A DNA stretch of 39,999 nt from Fusobacterium sp. Its GTDB lineage: Bacteria; Fusobacteriota; Fusobacteriia; Fusobacteriales; Fusobacteriaceae. The notes below the pieces were generated by a model. It was not told the origin of the DNA, searched no databases, and saw nothing but the letters and a program-made list of their open reading frames with translations. The stretch spans positions 1 through 39,999 of the forward strand of contig NZ_JAGIRL010000005.1 in assembly GCF_019012925.1 (NCBI RefSeq), in the 5' to 3' direction. Numbering within the stretch: position 1 is the first letter of the stretch; every line of letters begins with the position of its first letter. The position numbers were made by a program, and so were the translations under genes. Positions 7,955 to 17,481 of this stretch are shown here, piece after piece.

Positions 7955-8971
7955 TTAATCATCTATTACATTTAATGATGCTATTCCATTTAAATTTATA
8001 TCTGCAAAACAACTCTTTCCATCTTTACAATTTATCAACTTATAATAAGCAGCCTCAGCTATCATTGCTGCATTATCTGTACAAAGCTTCATAGAGGGAT
8101 AAAATACCTGTATCCCCAGTTTTTTAGCCTCTTCAGTAAGCTGACTTCTAAGCAGAGAGTTAGCTGCAACTCCTCCAGCTATGATGATTGTCTTAGCTTT
8201 CTTATCCACAGCAGCCTTCAGAGTCTTTTTACATAGAATATCCACTACTTTTCCTAAAAAAGAAGCAGCTAAATCCTCATTTGAAAACTCCTCTCCCTTC
8301 ATTCTCATCTTGTTAACAAAGTTTATCACTGCTGTTTTTATTCCAGAAAAACTGAAGTCATACTCTCCTACTCTAGGTTCTGGTATCTCTAAGAAATCTC
8401 TATTCCCCTCATAGTACATTCTATCTATAACAGGTCCACCTGGATATCCTATCCCCAAAACTCTAGCCACTTTATCACAACTCTCACCAACTGCATCATC
8501 CAAAGTTCCACCAAGGTTTGTGAATCTATGTTCCTCATCCATATATAGGATATTAGTGTGTCCTCCAGATACAACTAGTGATATACATGGTAATTTTATA
8601 TCGTGCTCTAAGAAATTAGCATACATATGACCCTTTATATGGTGAACTGGAATAATTGGAATATTGTAATTATAAGCTAATCCTTTAGCAAATGAAACTC
8701 CTACAAGTAGAGCTCCTATAAGACCTGGAGCATAAGTTACTGCTATATAGTCCACATCTTTCATAGTGATTTTTGCCTCTTCTAATGCTTCGTCCAAAAT
8801 AGTTGCAATATTTTTTATATGCTGTCTTGAAGCTATCTCTGGAACAACTCCCCCATACTCTTTATGTATCTCTATCTGTGAAGAGATCTTATTGGATAAA
8901 ATCTCCTTTCCATCTTTTAATACAGCTATGGAAGTTTCATCACACGAACTTTCAATTCCTAAAATTATCAT
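7955..8971 (-). CDS. tsaD: tRNA N6-threonylcarbamoyladenosine transferase subunit TsaD
   Basis: TsaD (Kae1/Gcp family, ASKHA fold) transfers threonylcarbamoyl onto A37 of tRNAs reading ANN codons, acting with TsaB, TsaC and TsaE. The 338-aa length is standard. The N-terminal ATPase-fold start is ILGIESSCDETS; the metal ligands are H111 and H115 in HHIKGHMYAN; SGGHTNI (about 136-142) and the long DAVGESCDKVARVLGIGYPGGP signature follow. The C-terminal GGVAANSLLR and CTDNAAMIA motifs are present. AAGGAGG precedes the ATG. It is transcribed from its own promoter at 9010-9018; none of its partner genes are in the window. Confidence 0.97.
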   Translation of the reverse strand: MIILGIESSCDETSIAVLKDGKEILSNKISSQIEIHKEYGGVVPEIASRQHIKNIATILDEALEEAKITMKDVDYIAVTYAPGLIGALLVGVSFAKGLAYNYNIPIIPVHHIKGHMYANFLEHDIKLPCISLVVSGGHTNILYMDEEHRFTNLGGTLDDAVGESCDKVARVLGIGYPGGPVIDRMYYEGNRDFLEIPEPRVGEYDFSFSGIKTAVINFVNKMRMKGEEFSNEDLAASFLGKVVDILCKKTLKAAVDKKAKTIIIAGGVAANSLLRSQLTEEAKKLGIQVFYPSMKLCTDNAAMIAEAAYYKLINCKDGKSCFADINLNGIASLNVIDD

Positions 8972-9009
8972 AAAAAACCTCCTTTTCTACACTCAATGAC
9001 ATATCTTCT

Positions 9010-9018
9010 ATTATATCA
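9010..9018 (-). promoter_or_regulatory. Extended -10 promoter of tsaD
   Basis: On the minus strand TGATATAAT (TATAAT at 9010-9015, TGA at 9016-9018) stands about 38 bases before the tsaD start. The -35 is weak. Confidence 0.6.
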
Positions 9019-9040
9019 TTTTTTTGTAAAAAAATCATTT

Positions 9041-9769
9041 TTAATGTACAGGAAGCTCATATTTTTTAAATAGTTCCATTATCTCTTGCTTTCTCTCGTA
9101 GGATAGATCCTCCACTCCGTCCAACGGATATTTCAATCCTAACTCTTTGTATTTGAATGTTCCCAATGTATGGTATGGTAGTATCTCCACCATCTCTACA
9201 TTGTCTAAAGTAGCTATATATTGAGCTGTCCTTTCCAACATCTGTTCATCATCTGTTATCCCAGGAACAACAACGTGTCTAATCCAAGTAGGTTTTTTAA
9301 TCTCCTTTAGATATTCAGCAAATTTTATTGTATTTTCTAGCTCAACTTTTGTAAGCTCTTTATATACCTCTTTATCAATAGCTTTTATATCTAGAAGTAC
9401 CAAATCTGTATATTCAAGTACCTCTTTTACCTTGTCAGTAAAAATATATCCAGATGTATCTAACGCTGTATGTATCCCAGCTTTTTTACACAGCTTAAAT
9501 AGTTCCAACACAAACTCACTTTGGATCAAAGGTTCTCCTCCAGTTATAGTTACACCACCTTTTTTTCCAAAATAGTTTCTATACCTCTCTATTCTCTTCA
9601 ACACATCTTGGGCTTTCTCTTCAATTTTTTTCTCTTTCACATTCCAAGTATCTGGGTTATGACAAAATTTACATCTCAATGGGCAACCCTGTAAAAAGAT
9701 AACGAACCTAATTCCAGGACCATCTACAGTTCCCATACTCTCATAAGAGTGAATATTTCCTAAAACCAT
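9041..9769 (-). CDS. pflA: Pyruvate formate-lyase activating enzyme
   Basis: This radical SAM enzyme abstracts hydrogen from the PFL glycine to form the catalytic glycyl radical. The 4Fe-4S cluster motif is C29-x3-C33-x2-C36 in GCPLRCKFCHNPDTW, the exact PflA-type spacing, and the SAM motif ITGGEPL is at about 75-81. The 242-aa length fits PflA without the extra ferredoxin insert of other glycyl-radical activases. AAGGAG precedes the ATG. It follows pflB on the same strand, with a hairpin between them at 9818-9854, so its expression may depend on partial read-through or on a promoter I could not identify. Confidence 0.96.
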   Translation of the reverse strand: MVLGNIHSYESMGTVDGPGIRFVIFLQGCPLRCKFCHNPDTWNVKEKKIEEKAQDVLKRIERYRNYFGKKGGVTITGGEPLIQSEFVLELFKLCKKAGIHTALDTSGYIFTDKVKEVLEYTDLVLLDIKAIDKEVYKELTKVELENTIKFAEYLKEIKKPTWIRHVVVPGITDDEQMLERTAQYIATLDNVEMVEILPYHTLGTFKYKELGLKYPLDGVEDLSYERKQEIMELFKKYELPVH

Positions 9770-9817
9770 CTTATCTCCTTCTTTTAAATTATTAGATACA
9801 AATAGATCTATAAGAAT

Positions 9818-9854
9818 AAAGAGAGCAAGTTAGCATAAGCTATACTTGCTCTTT
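9818..9854 (-). terminator. Hairpin between pflB and pflA
   Basis: GAGCAAGT (9823-9830) pairs with ACTTGCTC (9844-9851), extended by TAGC/GCTA around an ATAA loop. On the minus strand it is followed by a pyrimidine-rich CTCTTTATTCTT rather than a pure T run, so it may be a partial terminator that sets pflB above pflA, or an mRNA-stabilising stem. Confidence 0.6.
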
Positions 9855-9891
9855 ACTCTTTAAATAAAAATTGTTCTCAAACTTCTACAGC

Positions 9892-12120
9892 TTACATTTT
9901 TCCGCTTATAGTTCTTGATAATACATCTAATTGTTGCTCTCTAGTTAATCTTACAAAGTTAACTGCATATCCAGAAACTCTGATTGTTAACTGAGGATAT
10001 TTATCAGGATTTGCCATAGCATCTTCTAATAACTCTCTATCAAATACGTTTACGTTTAAGTGCTGTCCACCTTGTGGAGTAAAATATCCATCCATTAATG
10101 TTACTAAGTTCTCCACTCTATCCTCTTTTGCTTTTCCTAAAGCTGCTGGTGATATTGCAAATGTATAAGATATTCCATCTTCAGAGTGGTGGAATGGTAA
10201 CTTAGCTACAGAAGCAAGTGAAGCTATAGCTCCTCTAGTATCTCTTCCATTCATTGGGTTTGCTCCTGGAGCAAAAGGAGTTCCTCCTCTTCTTCCATCA
10301 GGAGTATTTCCTGTTTTCTTACCATAAACTACGTTTGAAGTTATTGTTAAGATTGATTGTGTAGCTTTTGAATTTCTATATGTTCCGTGAGTTCTTAAGT
10401 AGTTCATAAATTTCTCCACTATTTGAACTGCTAAATCATCTGTTGAATCCTCATCATTTCCAAATGGTACATAGTCTCCCTCTCTCTCAAAGTCAACTAC
10501 TATTCCCTCTTCATTTCTTATAACTTTTACTTTAGCATCTCTTATTGCCACTAATGAGTCTACAACTATTGAAAGTCCTGCTATTCCACTCGCTTGTGTT
10601 CTTTCTATATTTAAGTCGTGTAATCCCATAGCAAAAGCTTCATAAGAGTATTTGTCATGCATATAGTGTATGATTTTTAATGCATTTACATAAGCTCCTG
10701 CTAACCATTTCATCATTTGATCAAACTTATCCATTACATCATTAAAATCTAGATAATCTCCCTCAACTGGTGCAAATTTAGGTGCTACTTGAGCTCCACT
10801 CTTCTCATCTCTTCCACCGTTGATAGCATATAGTAAAGCTTTTGCTAAGTTAGCTCTAGCTCCAAAGAATTCCATTCCTTTTCCTATCTTCATTGGAGAT
10901 ACACAACAAGCTATTCCATAGTCGTCTCCTAATTCAGGTCTCATTAGATCGTCATTTTCATATTGGATTGATGATGTATCTATTGAAACTTTTGAACAGA
11001 ATTTTTTCCAGTTTTCTGGAGAGTTTACTGACCATAATACTGTTAGGTTTGGCTCTGGTGCTGGTCCTAAGTTGTATAATGTATGTAGGTATCTGAAAGA
11101 TGTTCTTGTTACTAATGTTCTTCCATCTACTCCTTGTCCTCCAATTGACTCTGTTACCCAAGTTGGATCTCCAGAGAATAGATCATTATATTCAGGTGTT
11201 CTTAAGAATCTTATTATTCTTAATTTAATTATGAACTGATCGATTAACTCTTGTGCTTCCTCTTCAGTTATCACTCCAGCTGCTAAGTCTCTCTCAATAT
11301 ATATATCTAAGAAAGTTGAAGTTCTTCCTAAAGACATTGCTGCTCCATCTTGGTCTTTAGTTGCTGCTAAGTAAGCAAAATATAGGAACTGAACTGCTTC
11401 TTTTGCATTTTCAGCTGGTCTTGTTACATCAAAACCATATGATGCACACATCTTTACAAACTCTTTTAATGCATTGATTTGCTCAGAGATCTCCTCTCTT
11501 CTTCTGATTATATCTTCATTAAAGTCAGCTGCTTCTAACTGTTTTAATTGATCTTTCTTATCCTCGATTAATCTATTTACTCCATAAAGAGCTACTCTTC
11601 TATAATCTCCTATTATTCTTCCTCTTCCATAAGCATCAGGAAGTCCAGTGATGATTCCGCTCTTTCTAGCTGCTCTTATCTCATCAGTATAAGCAGAGAA
11701 TACTCCTTCATTGTGAGTTTTTCTATACTTAGTAAAAATCTCTTCAGTCATAGGATCTATCTCATATCCATAAGACTCTAAAGAGTTTTTAACCATTCTT
11801 AATCCACCTTTTGGATATATTCCTCTTTTTAAAGGTGCATCAGTTTGTAGTCCAACTATAACCTCTGAATCTTTCTCTATATACCCAGGTCCATAAGTAG
11901 TTATTGATTGTGGCATCTTTGTCTCGGCGTCATAGATTCCCTTCTCTCTCTCTACCTTGAACATCTCTGTTAATTTGTTCCATACTTTTTTAGTCTTTTC
12001 AGTTGAATCAACTAAGAATGACTCATCTCCATGATATGGAGTATAGTTTTCCTGAATAAAATCTCTGACATTGATTTCTCTCTTCCATAATTGCCCTTTA
12101 AAACCGTTATAAAATCCCAT
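9892..12120 (-). CDS. pflB: Formate C-acetyltransferase (pyruvate formate-lyase)
   Basis: PFL cleaves pyruvate with CoA to acetyl-CoA and formate in anaerobic fermentation. The protein is 742 aa, close to the 740-760 of PflB. The active-site cysteine pair is C405-C406 in [10 protein letters not shown], and the radical glycine is G717 in [23 protein letters not shown]-specific features include WEGFxG-like N-terminal motifs and the [19 protein letters not shown] segment. AAGGAGG precedes the ATG. The 300-base leader contains a ZTP riboswitch and terminator with its own promoter, so expression probably responds to ZMP/ZTP, signals of 10-formyl-THF shortage, matching PFL's role as a formate source. 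The adjacent activase is pflA. Confidence 0.98.
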   Translation of the reverse strand: MGFYNGFKGQLWKREINVRDFIQENYTPYHGDESFLVDSTEKTKKVWNKLTEMFKVEREKGIYDAETKMPQSITTYGPGYIEKDSEVIVGLQTDAPLKRGIYPKGGLRMVKNSLESYGYEIDPMTEEIFTKYRKTHNEGVFSAYTDEIRAARKSGIITGLPDAYGRGRIIGDYRRVALYGVNRLIEDKKDQLKQLEAADFNEDIIRRREEISEQINALKEFVKMCASYGFDVTRPAENAKEAVQFLYFAYLAATKDQDGAAMSLGRTSTFLDIYIERDLAAGVITEEEAQELIDQFIIKLRIIRFLRTPEYNDLFSGDPTWVTESIGGQGVDGRTLVTRTSFRYLHTLYNLGPAPEPNLTVLWSVNSPENWKKFCSKVSIDTSSIQYENDDLMRPELGDDYGIACCVSPMKIGKGMEFFGARANLAKALLYAINGGRDEKSGAQVAPKFAPVEGDYLDFNDVMDKFDQMMKWLAGAYVNALKIIHYMHDKYSYEAFAMGLHDLNIERTQASGIAGLSIVVDSLVAIRDAKVKVIRNEEGIVVDFEREGDYVPFGNDEDSTDDLAVQIVEKFMNYLRTHGTYRNSKATQSILTITSNVVYGKKTGNTPDGRRGGTPFAPGANPMNGRDTRGAIASLASVAKLPFHHSEDGISYTFAISPAALGKAKEDRVENLVTLMDGYFTPQGGQHLNVNVFDRELLEDAMANPDKYPQLTIRVSGYAVNFVRLTREQQLDVLSRTISGKM

Positions 12121-12280
12121 ATTTCCTCCTTAAAATAATAAATCTATAAAAAAAACTTTCTGTTCAATATAAATAAACAAATTTTAATTGTACTTTATAG
12201 TATCATTCTTTATTCAAAAAGTCAATAATAAATTTTGTAATTTCTACATTTTATATCTCATAAATTTTGTAATTCAAAAT

Positions 12281-12321
12281 AAAAAAAACCGCCACCTGAG
12301 CAAAATGCCCAGACGGTCGGC
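12281..12321 (-). terminator. Intrinsic terminator of the ZTP riboswitch
   Basis: The 3' part of the aptamer (CTGGGCA, around 12307-12313) pairs with TGCTCAG just downstream (one G-U pair), extended by CCG/CGG, and is followed by eight T on the minus strand (12281-12288). This is the expression platform: ligand binding would hold the 5' strand in the aptamer and permit read-through to pflB. Confidence 0.85.
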
Positions 12322-12376
12322 TAATCATTACAGTTATACTTCATGTGGTTATTTCCACTTCCGTCAGTTATATAAC
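12299..12376 (-). promoter_or_regulatory. ZTP (pfl-motif) riboswitch aptamer
   Basis: On the minus strand the conserved pieces appear in order: AACTGACGG (12361-12369), GTGG...CCAC hairpin (around 12342-12358), TGAAGTATAAC, a short variable linker, then GCCGACCGTCTGGGCA (12306-12321). This is the layout of the pfl motif, the class shown to bind ZMP and ZTP and named after its frequent association with pfl genes. It lies directly upstream of pflB, with promoter before it and terminator after it. 12122-12280 is the remaining AT-rich leader, with nothing else recognisable. Confidence 0.88.
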
Positions 12377-12382
12377 AATTTA

Positions 12383-12411
12383 ATTGTATCATTTTTTTCA
12401 AGTTTTATCAA
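12383..12411 (-). promoter_or_regulatory. Promoter of the riboswitch-pflB transcript
   Basis: -35 TTGATA (12406-12411), 17-bp spacer and -10 TACAAT (12383-12388) preceded by TGA (extended -10). It begins 5 bases past the plsC stop codon, and transcription would start near 12376, right at the 5' edge of the aptamer. Confidence 0.8.
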
Positions 12412-12416
12412 CTTTT

Positions 12417-13151
12417 TTATTTTATATGAGAGTAATTATTTTTGATAATATCACTAACTCTACCACTTAATCCTTTAATTTCCTCTTTTGTTAGAGTATC
12501 CATGTGTATAGGCTCGTCCACTACCAAGGTTACACTCTTACCTCTTGACATTCTCCACTGTCCACGTTTTTGAATGTCAAACGTCCCTTTCAAAGTCAAA
12601 GGTACAATTATCCCATCTGTCTCTGTTGCCAACTTGAAGCTCCCCTTTTTAAAATTGAGAATATCTCCAGTAAGTGTTCTCTCTCCTTCAGGAAATATAA
12701 CTATTGGATAACCTTTTTTTATTAGCTTTACAGCCTCTTTTATATCCTTTATTCCCTCTCTTGGATTCTCTCTATTCAAAAATACACATCTACTCTTTTT
12801 CATCCAAATACTGAAAAATGGCCAAGTTCTCATCTCTTTCTTAGCTACAAATCCCACATCCATATTCAGAGCAGATACAATAACAGGAATATCTAGATTA
12901 CTCTGATGATTACATACATAGATTATCCCCTTCTTTTTATCCAAAGAGTCCACACTCTCTCTATTTTTATAAATAACTTTTAACCTTACATCTAAACTTT
13001 TTAAAACAAAATTAGATATTAATTTCAGTTTTTCTCTAGCTAACTCTACACCAGCTCTCTCTTTTTTCAAAGCTATCACAGGAAGATATATTATGCTTAT
13101 GTATATGAACATTAATAATCCAGTACCTGTTGCTAATATCAATCCCAACAT
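12417..13151 (-). CDS. plsC: 1-acyl-sn-glycerol-3-phosphate acyltransferase
   Basis: PlsC-family acyltransferase, 244 aa, that acylates lysophosphatidic acid to phosphatidic acid at the membrane. The N-terminus is a hydrophobic segment (about 3-27). The catalytic H-x4-D motif is H82...D87 in NHQSNLDIP, and the substrate motif FPEGERT starts at 153. A third block, GxIVPLTLKGTF, is also present. AGGAGG precedes the ATG. It is the last gene of the LPS/recA operon, 20 bp after recX; no terminator of its own is seen before the pflB promoter, so upstream transcripts may end at the riboswitch terminator. A specialised lipid A or LPS-linked role cannot be excluded. Confidence 0.9.
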   Translation of the reverse strand: MLGLILATGTGLLMFIYISIIYLPVIALKKERAGVELAREKLKLISNFVLKSLDVRLKVIYKNRESVDSLDKKKGIIYVCNHQSNLDIPVIVSALNMDVGFVAKKEMRTWPFFSIWMKKSRCVFLNRENPREGIKDIKEAVKLIKKGYPIVIFPEGERTLTGDILNFKKGSFKLATETDGIIVPLTLKGTFDIQKRGQWRMSRGKSVTLVVDEPIHMDTLTKEEIKGLSGRVSDIIKNNYSHIK

Positions 13152-13171
13152 GTTCTATCCTCCTAGTATCT

Positions 13172-13723
13172 CTAATTCTCCAATTCACTCATTACTTTTT
13201 TAATATCTCTATATTCAAAACCTTTTCTCATCAGTGAAGCTATCTTCTTATCTCTATCTTTATCTCCCAATTTTACCCAGACTCTTCTTATCTCCTCCAT
13301 ATCCTTTTCCTTTTGAGAAGTGGAGAATATTGTATCTATAATCTCTCTTGATACACCCTTTTGCATCAACATAAACTCCATCTTCTTTCTTCCATAGTTA
13401 TGTGAGGAGATATAGTGTTCAGCATAATCGTAATCATCTATATATCCCAATTCAACAAACTTATCTATCACAGATCTCACAATATTTTTCTCTCTATATT
13501 TTGAAAGGAGCTTTAAATAAAGCTCCTTTTCAGAATAATCTCTCTTACTCAACAAAAAATATCCCATACTTTCAGACCTTAATTTTATCAGTTGAAAATA
13601 CTCATCTTGAGTAAGTTCATCTCTATTTTTTAAATTGAAATCTAATATTGTTTGTTTATTTAAATCTAAATAGAAAAATTCATCAAAATATATCTTATTT
13701 CCCTTAAGACTATACTTCTTCAA
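13172..13723 (-). CDS. recX: Regulatory protein RecX
   Basis: RecX binds RecA filaments and limits their growth and activity. The 183-aa protein shows the family's repeated three-helix units: [17 protein letters not shown], then [21 protein letters not shown] and, in the last third, [14 protein letters not shown]. The start is TTG at 13723, inside the last codons of recA (14-base overlap), with GGAGAA at 8 nt, so it is coupled to recA, the common recA-recX order. Confidence 0.9.
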   Translation of the reverse strand: MKKYSLKGNKIYFDEFFYLDLNKQTILDFNLKNRDELTQDEYFQLIKLRSESMGYFLLSKRDYSEKELYLKLLSKYREKNIVRSVIDKFVELGYIDDYDYAEHYISSHNYGRKKMEFMLMQKGVSREIIDTIFSTSQKEKDMEEIRRVWVKLGDKDRDKKIASLMRKGFEYRDIKKVMSELEN

Positions 13724-14777
13724 AATTTAATTCTCCTTCTGTAGTCTCTGTCTCCTCTTCACTTGTTGAGTGAGGTTTCATAACTTTCATAACTTCACTC
13801 TCTATAGCTGCTAATAGCTCTGGCTCACTCTCTAATCTAGCCTTTACATTCTCTTTTCCTTGACCAAGTCTGATATCTCCAAAGCTAAACCAAGCTCCTG
13901 ATTTTGCAACAATATCATACTCTAAAGCCATATCTAATATCTCTCCAACTCTTGAGATTCCCTTTCCATACATTATTTGGAAAGCAGCTTCTTTAAATGG
14001 AGGAGCTATCTTATTCTTAGTTATTTTTACCACTGTTTCGTTTCCTATAGCTTCATCACCCTGTTTTACACTTCCCACTCTCTTTACTTCCATTCTTACT
14101 GAAGCATAGAATTTAAGTGCTTTTCCTCCAGTTGTTGTAGTTTGAGGACCAAAACCAAATCCACCTATCTTATCTCTTATCTGGTTGATGAATATCATTG
14201 TAGTCTTTGATTTATTCAAAGTTGCAGTAAGTTTTCTAAGAGCTTTTGACATAAGTCTTGCTTGTAATCCCATCTGTTGATCTGACATCTCACCATCTAT
14301 CTCAGCTTTTGGAACCAATGCAGCTACTGAGTCCACTACTACAAGATCCACAGCTCCTGAACGAACTAACATATCAGCAATCTCTAAAGCCTGCTCTCCA
14401 TAATCTGGTTGAGATATTAAAAGTTCATCTACATCTACACCTAAAGCCTTTGCATATACAGGATCCAATGCATGTTCAGCATCTATAAAGGCAACTATTC
14501 CACCCATTTTTTGAGCCTCTGCTGCCACATGAAGAGCTATTGTTGTCTTTCCAGAACTCTCTGCTCCATAGATCTCCACTATCCTTCCTCTAGGTACTCC
14601 TCCCTGTCCCAAAGCTAGGTCAAGGTTTATACTTCCAGTTGATATAGTTTCAACTGTCATACTTTGGTTTGATCCCAATTTCATAATTGAACCCTCACCA
14701 AAATCTTTTTTTATCTGTTTCATTGCCATTTCCAACGCTTTTTCTCTGTCGTTAATCTCATCTTTTGCTTTTGCCAT
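13710..14777 (-). CDS. recA: Recombinase RecA
   Basis: RecA forms filaments on single-stranded DNA for strand exchange and SOS signalling. The Walker A box GAESSGKT is at about 71-78 (most RecA proteins have GPESSGKT; here Ala replaces Pro), and the Walker B region [10 protein letters not shown] and the DNA-binding loops [13 protein letters not shown] and [10 protein letters not shown] follow. Length 355 aa. The start is the ATG at 14777 with GGGAGGAG before it; its A is the last A of the upstream GT9 stop (TAATG), so recA is translationally coupled to an LPS gene. I see no SOS box or separate promoter next to it. recX follows with overlap. Confidence 0.98.
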   Translation of the reverse strand: MAKAKDEINDREKALEMAMKQIKKDFGEGSIMKLGSNQSMTVETISTGSINLDLALGQGGVPRGRIVEIYGAESSGKTTIALHVAAEAQKMGGIVAFIDAEHALDPVYAKALGVDVDELLISQPDYGEQALEIADMLVRSGAVDLVVVDSVAALVPKAEIDGEMSDQQMGLQARLMSKALRKLTATLNKSKTTMIFINQIRDKIGGFGFGPQTTTTGGKALKFYASVRMEVKRVGSVKQGDEAIGNETVVKITKNKIAPPFKEAAFQIMYGKGISRVGEILDMALEYDIVAKSGAWFSFGDIRLGQGKENVKARLESEPELLAAIESEVMKVMKPHSTSEEETETTEGELNFEEV

Positions 14778-15775
14778 TATTTCTCCTCCCAATCTATATA
14801 ATTTTCAATCTTTTGTAAAATATCCTCAGCTTCTATTTTTCTCATACAGTCAAAATGTTTTTTAGGGCACTCCTTGTCCCCATGCAAACTACATGGAGAG
14901 CAGGGTACTCCTGCATATATTAAAATATCATTTTTACCAAAATCAAACATCCCTGGACTTGTAGGGCCAAAGATAACAAAGGTTTTACACTTTACACCCC
15001 TTGCTATATGGAATGGCCCCGAATCATTTGTCACCAAAAACTTAGATTTTGAAAGTAGAGCTCCACTCTCTTTTAGTGAAAGTTTTCCAGCTAGTATTAT
15101 ACAGTTGTTCCCACTTATTCTATCAATCTCTTGGCATCTAGGTATATCTCCCTTTCCACCAATCAAAATACTCTTTACACCATATTTTTCATAGATGAGT
15201 TTTGCCAACTTACCAAACCCTTCAGCTGTCCATTCCTTAGTATTTTTAGAAGCTCTTGGAGCCATCACTGGTAGCCCACTATACTGTATAACTCCCTCAC
15301 AATCTCTCTCATCAAAACTGAAGTCCAAATCTTCTCCAACATATTTTAAATTGAAATCTTTAAAAGCTCCAAAATAATTTTTTATAATTGTATCATCTAC
15401 CTGATACTTTATCAATCGTAATTTTACAAGGAGAGATTTCCAAACTGCTCTCTTTCTATATGTATATGTTTTTACCCCCATTCTCTTAGAAATTATCTTA
15501 GATCTAAATTTTGAGTGTAGATCAAATACATAATCGTAGTTATTCTCTTTCAACTTTTTAGCAAAACTTAGAATATTTTTTAATCCATCATTCTCTTTTT
15601 TACTAAAAGTTATTAAGTTATCTATATAATCAAGCCCTGATATAGCATCTTTAAACTGCTCCAATACCAAAAAATCTATCTGAGCATCAGGATACCTCTC
15701 TTTAAAAGCTTTCAATACTGGGGTTGTAAGTATAACATCCCCTATAGAACTCATTCTAATCACTAATATTTTCAC
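14777..15775 (-). CDS. LPS heptosyltransferase-like glycosyltransferase (GT9)
   Basis: GT9 enzyme, 332 aa, expected to add heptose from ADP-heptose to the LPS inner core on the cytoplasmic face. The family start [18 protein letters not shown] and the donor-site motif [11 protein letters not shown] (about 247-257) followed by IFGPTSP are present. A C-terminal cysteine cluster (C-S-P-C...C-P..H..C) matches the one common in WaaF/WaaC proteins. GTG start at 15775 with AGGAG at 6 nt. It lies between the LPS kinase and recA. Which heptose it adds cannot be told from sequence. Confidence 0.85.
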   Translation of the reverse strand: MKILVIRMSSIGDVILTTPVLKAFKERYPDAQIDFLVLEQFKDAISGLDYIDNLITFSKKENDGLKNILSFAKKLKENNYDYVFDLHSKFRSKIISKRMGVKTYTYRKRAVWKSLLVKLRLIKYQVDDTIIKNYFGAFKDFNLKYVGEDLDFSFDERDCEGVIQYSGLPVMAPRASKNTKEWTAEGFGKLAKLIYEKYGVKSILIGGKGDIPRCQEIDRISGNNCIILAGKLSLKESGALLSKSKFLVTNDSGPFHIARGVKCKTFVIFGPTSPGMFDFGKNDILIYAGVPCSPCSLHGDKECPKKHFDCMRKIEAEDILQKIENYIDWEEK

Positions 15776-15784
15776 TTGGCTCTC

Positions 15785-16471
15785 CTATTTCTTTCCTCTC
15801 AATCTTTTTTTTAACTCACCTAAGCCTAAAAGGTATCTTTTCAACACCATAGCCATTTTGTAGTAAAAACTCTCCTTATCATACTCTATAGGGTGTCCGT
15901 AGCTCTCCTCCAAGTAGATAAATTCAAATATCTCTCCAAAACGTCCATACTTATTTTTCATCAGCTTTGTATCTATTAGGTATATCTTCCCATCTCCAAC
16001 TAAAAAATTTGCCATATGGGAATCCCCGTGTAGGTACCCTTTTTTATGGATCTCTCTCAGCTCTTGAGCTATTGCCTCTATATCTTCAACCCTACCATCT
16101 CTTCCCTCTATATAGGAGTAAAGAAGATAGGAGTTCACTACCATCGCCCCTCTTTTCTCCTCAACTGCCAAATATGGTGTAGCTGCATTAAAGCCCGCCT
16201 TTAAAATATTTTTAATATTCTGGTACTCCCTTTTGCTCTCACTCCCTCTAAATATAGAGAGAAATCTCTGCCACTTTCTTCTATTCTTCTCTCTTGGCTC
16301 CTTATATACATAGTTTTTACCATCAATCTCTATGAGTGCTACATAACTTCTCTGATCATCTTTCATAACTTTTATTATATTATAACAGGTGTTTTTTATT
16401 TTGTCATATAATTTTATACTTTTTTCATCATCAAAGTAAAGATAGGTATCTCCATATTTTAAACTCTTCAT
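15785..16471 (-). CDS. LPS core heptose kinase, RfaY/WaaY-like
   Basis: This 228-aa protein has a kinase-like fold of the WaaY/RIO-like type that phosphorylates LPS core heptose. The invariant lysine region is NYVYKEPREKNRR (about 52-64); the catalytic loop is HGDSHMANFLV (about 148-158; HGD-x4-N), and the metal motif is IDTK (about 166-169, replacing DFG). The start overlaps the upstream GT9 stop by ATGA, and the next GT9 starts 9 bp after its stop, so it sits between two heptosyltransferases, which fits the assignment. Phosphorylation would add negative charge for divalent-cation bridging in the outer membrane. Substrate is inferred. Confidence 0.8.
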   Translation of the reverse strand: MKSLKYGDTYLYFDDEKSIKLYDKIKNTCYNIIKVMKDDQRSYVALIEIDGKNYVYKEPREKNRRKWQRFLSIFRGSESKREYQNIKNILKAGFNAATPYLAVEEKRGAMVVNSYLLYSYIEGRDGRVEDIEAIAQELREIHKKGYLHGDSHMANFLVGDGKIYLIDTKLMKNKYGRFGEIFEFIYLEESYGHPIEYDKESFYYKMAMVLKRYLLGLGELKKRLRGKK

Positions 16472-17481
16472 ACTCTTTCACTCTCTAGATCTTTTTCTAT
16501 CTCCTCTAATATAAGCTGTGGCTTTATATCCAACATACATTTGAAATGTTTTTTAGGGCAAGAGTCCCCCCCATGTAAAGAACAGGGTCTACACTCCAAG
16601 CCTTCAACTTGAAATACCTTGCTATTCTTAGACCAAGGAAAGAATCCCAACTCCTCTACTGTAGGTCCAAATATAGCTAGTATTCTAACCTCAGGAAAAG
16701 CTGAGGCTATATGTATGGGTGAAGAGTCATTTGTCACTATTATCCTAGCTCTTCTGATTACCTCAGCTAGCTCTAAAAGAGTTGTCTTTCCTCTTAGATC
16801 TATCATTCCCTCATACATTGGAATATTTAGCAGTTGCTCCTCTTTTCCCCCAACTATTACAAGAGTGACATCCTCTCTTCTCTTCAACTCTCTTATTAGC
16901 TCATTAAAATACTCCAATGGCCATTTTTTAGTAAACCATTTACTTCCTGGAGCTAGAACTATTATATTTTTTTTACTATTTGAAAGTAACTCATCTACCC
17001 TCTCTCTTTCTATACCACTTGGAAATAGCTCTATCTCATATCTTTTCCCCTCATCTTTAGGAATAAAAGATAGAAGTTTTTCAACCTCATGCTTACTTTT
17101 GTCATAGTGTATCTTTTCATTGTAGACAAATTTTCCAGCTGCAGTATCATAACCTCTTCTGATTGGAGCTCCTGTTAAAAATGTTAAGAAGCTACTTCTC
17201 AAATATCTATGAGGTGTTATTACTAAATTATAAGCTTCCATTTTTAATTTTTTTGCTATCAACCAGAAACCCTTTACTCCTTTATGCTCCCCTCTTTTAT
17301 CATACTCAATTATATGTGTAAGATGCGGATTATTTCTCAAAATAGAGGCTCCCACTGGTGTAGTCAAATATGTTATCTCTGCTTTTGGATAGGTATCTCT
17401 CAACTTTTTTATAAGGGGAGTTGAGAGTACAATGTCTCCTATAAATGCTGTATGAATAATTAAAATTCTAATTTTTCTCAC
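16468..17481 (-). CDS. LPS heptosyltransferase, WaaF-like (GT9)
   Basis: GT9 enzyme, 337 aa, probably heptosyltransferase II-like. Start RILIIHTAFIGDIVLSTPL, central VLAPGSKWFTKKWPLEYF (WaaF-type APGS and W-P motif, about 183-200), donor motif VTNDSSPIHIA (about 248-258), IFGPTVEELGFFPW, and a C-terminal C-RPC-SLHG...CPKKHFKC cluster. The start is GTG at 17481, overlapping the upstream gene by 14 bases, with only a close GAGG for a ribosome site, so it is likely coupled. The APGS..W.TK.WP signature makes this the best WaaF candidate of the three GT9 genes here. Confidence 0.85.
   Translation of the reverse strand: MRKIRILIIHTAFIGDIVLSTPLIKKLRDTYPKAEITYLTTPVGASILRNNPHLTHIIEYDKRGEHKGVKGFWLIAKKLKMEAYNLVITPHRYLRSSFLTFLTGAPIRRGYDTAAGKFVYNEKIHYDKSKHEVEKLLSFIPKDEGKRYEIELFPSGIERERVDELLSNSKKNIIVLAPGSKWFTKKWPLEYFNELIRELKRREDVTLVIVGGKEEQLLNIPMYEGMIDLRGKTTLLELAEVIRRARIIVTNDSSPIHIASAFPEVRILAIFGPTVEELGFFPWSKNSKVFQVEGLECRPCSLHGGDSCPKKHFKCMLDIKPQLILEEIEKDLESERV

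Noticed and set aside
12188..12445. An 85-aa plus-strand open frame across the pflB leader
   Set aside because: It is antisense to the ZTP riboswitch, its promoter and terminator, which explain the sequence conservation and structure much better.
16619..17107. A 162-aa open frame on the plus strand
   Set aside because: Antisense to a clear GT9 gene, no ribosome site or family resemblance.
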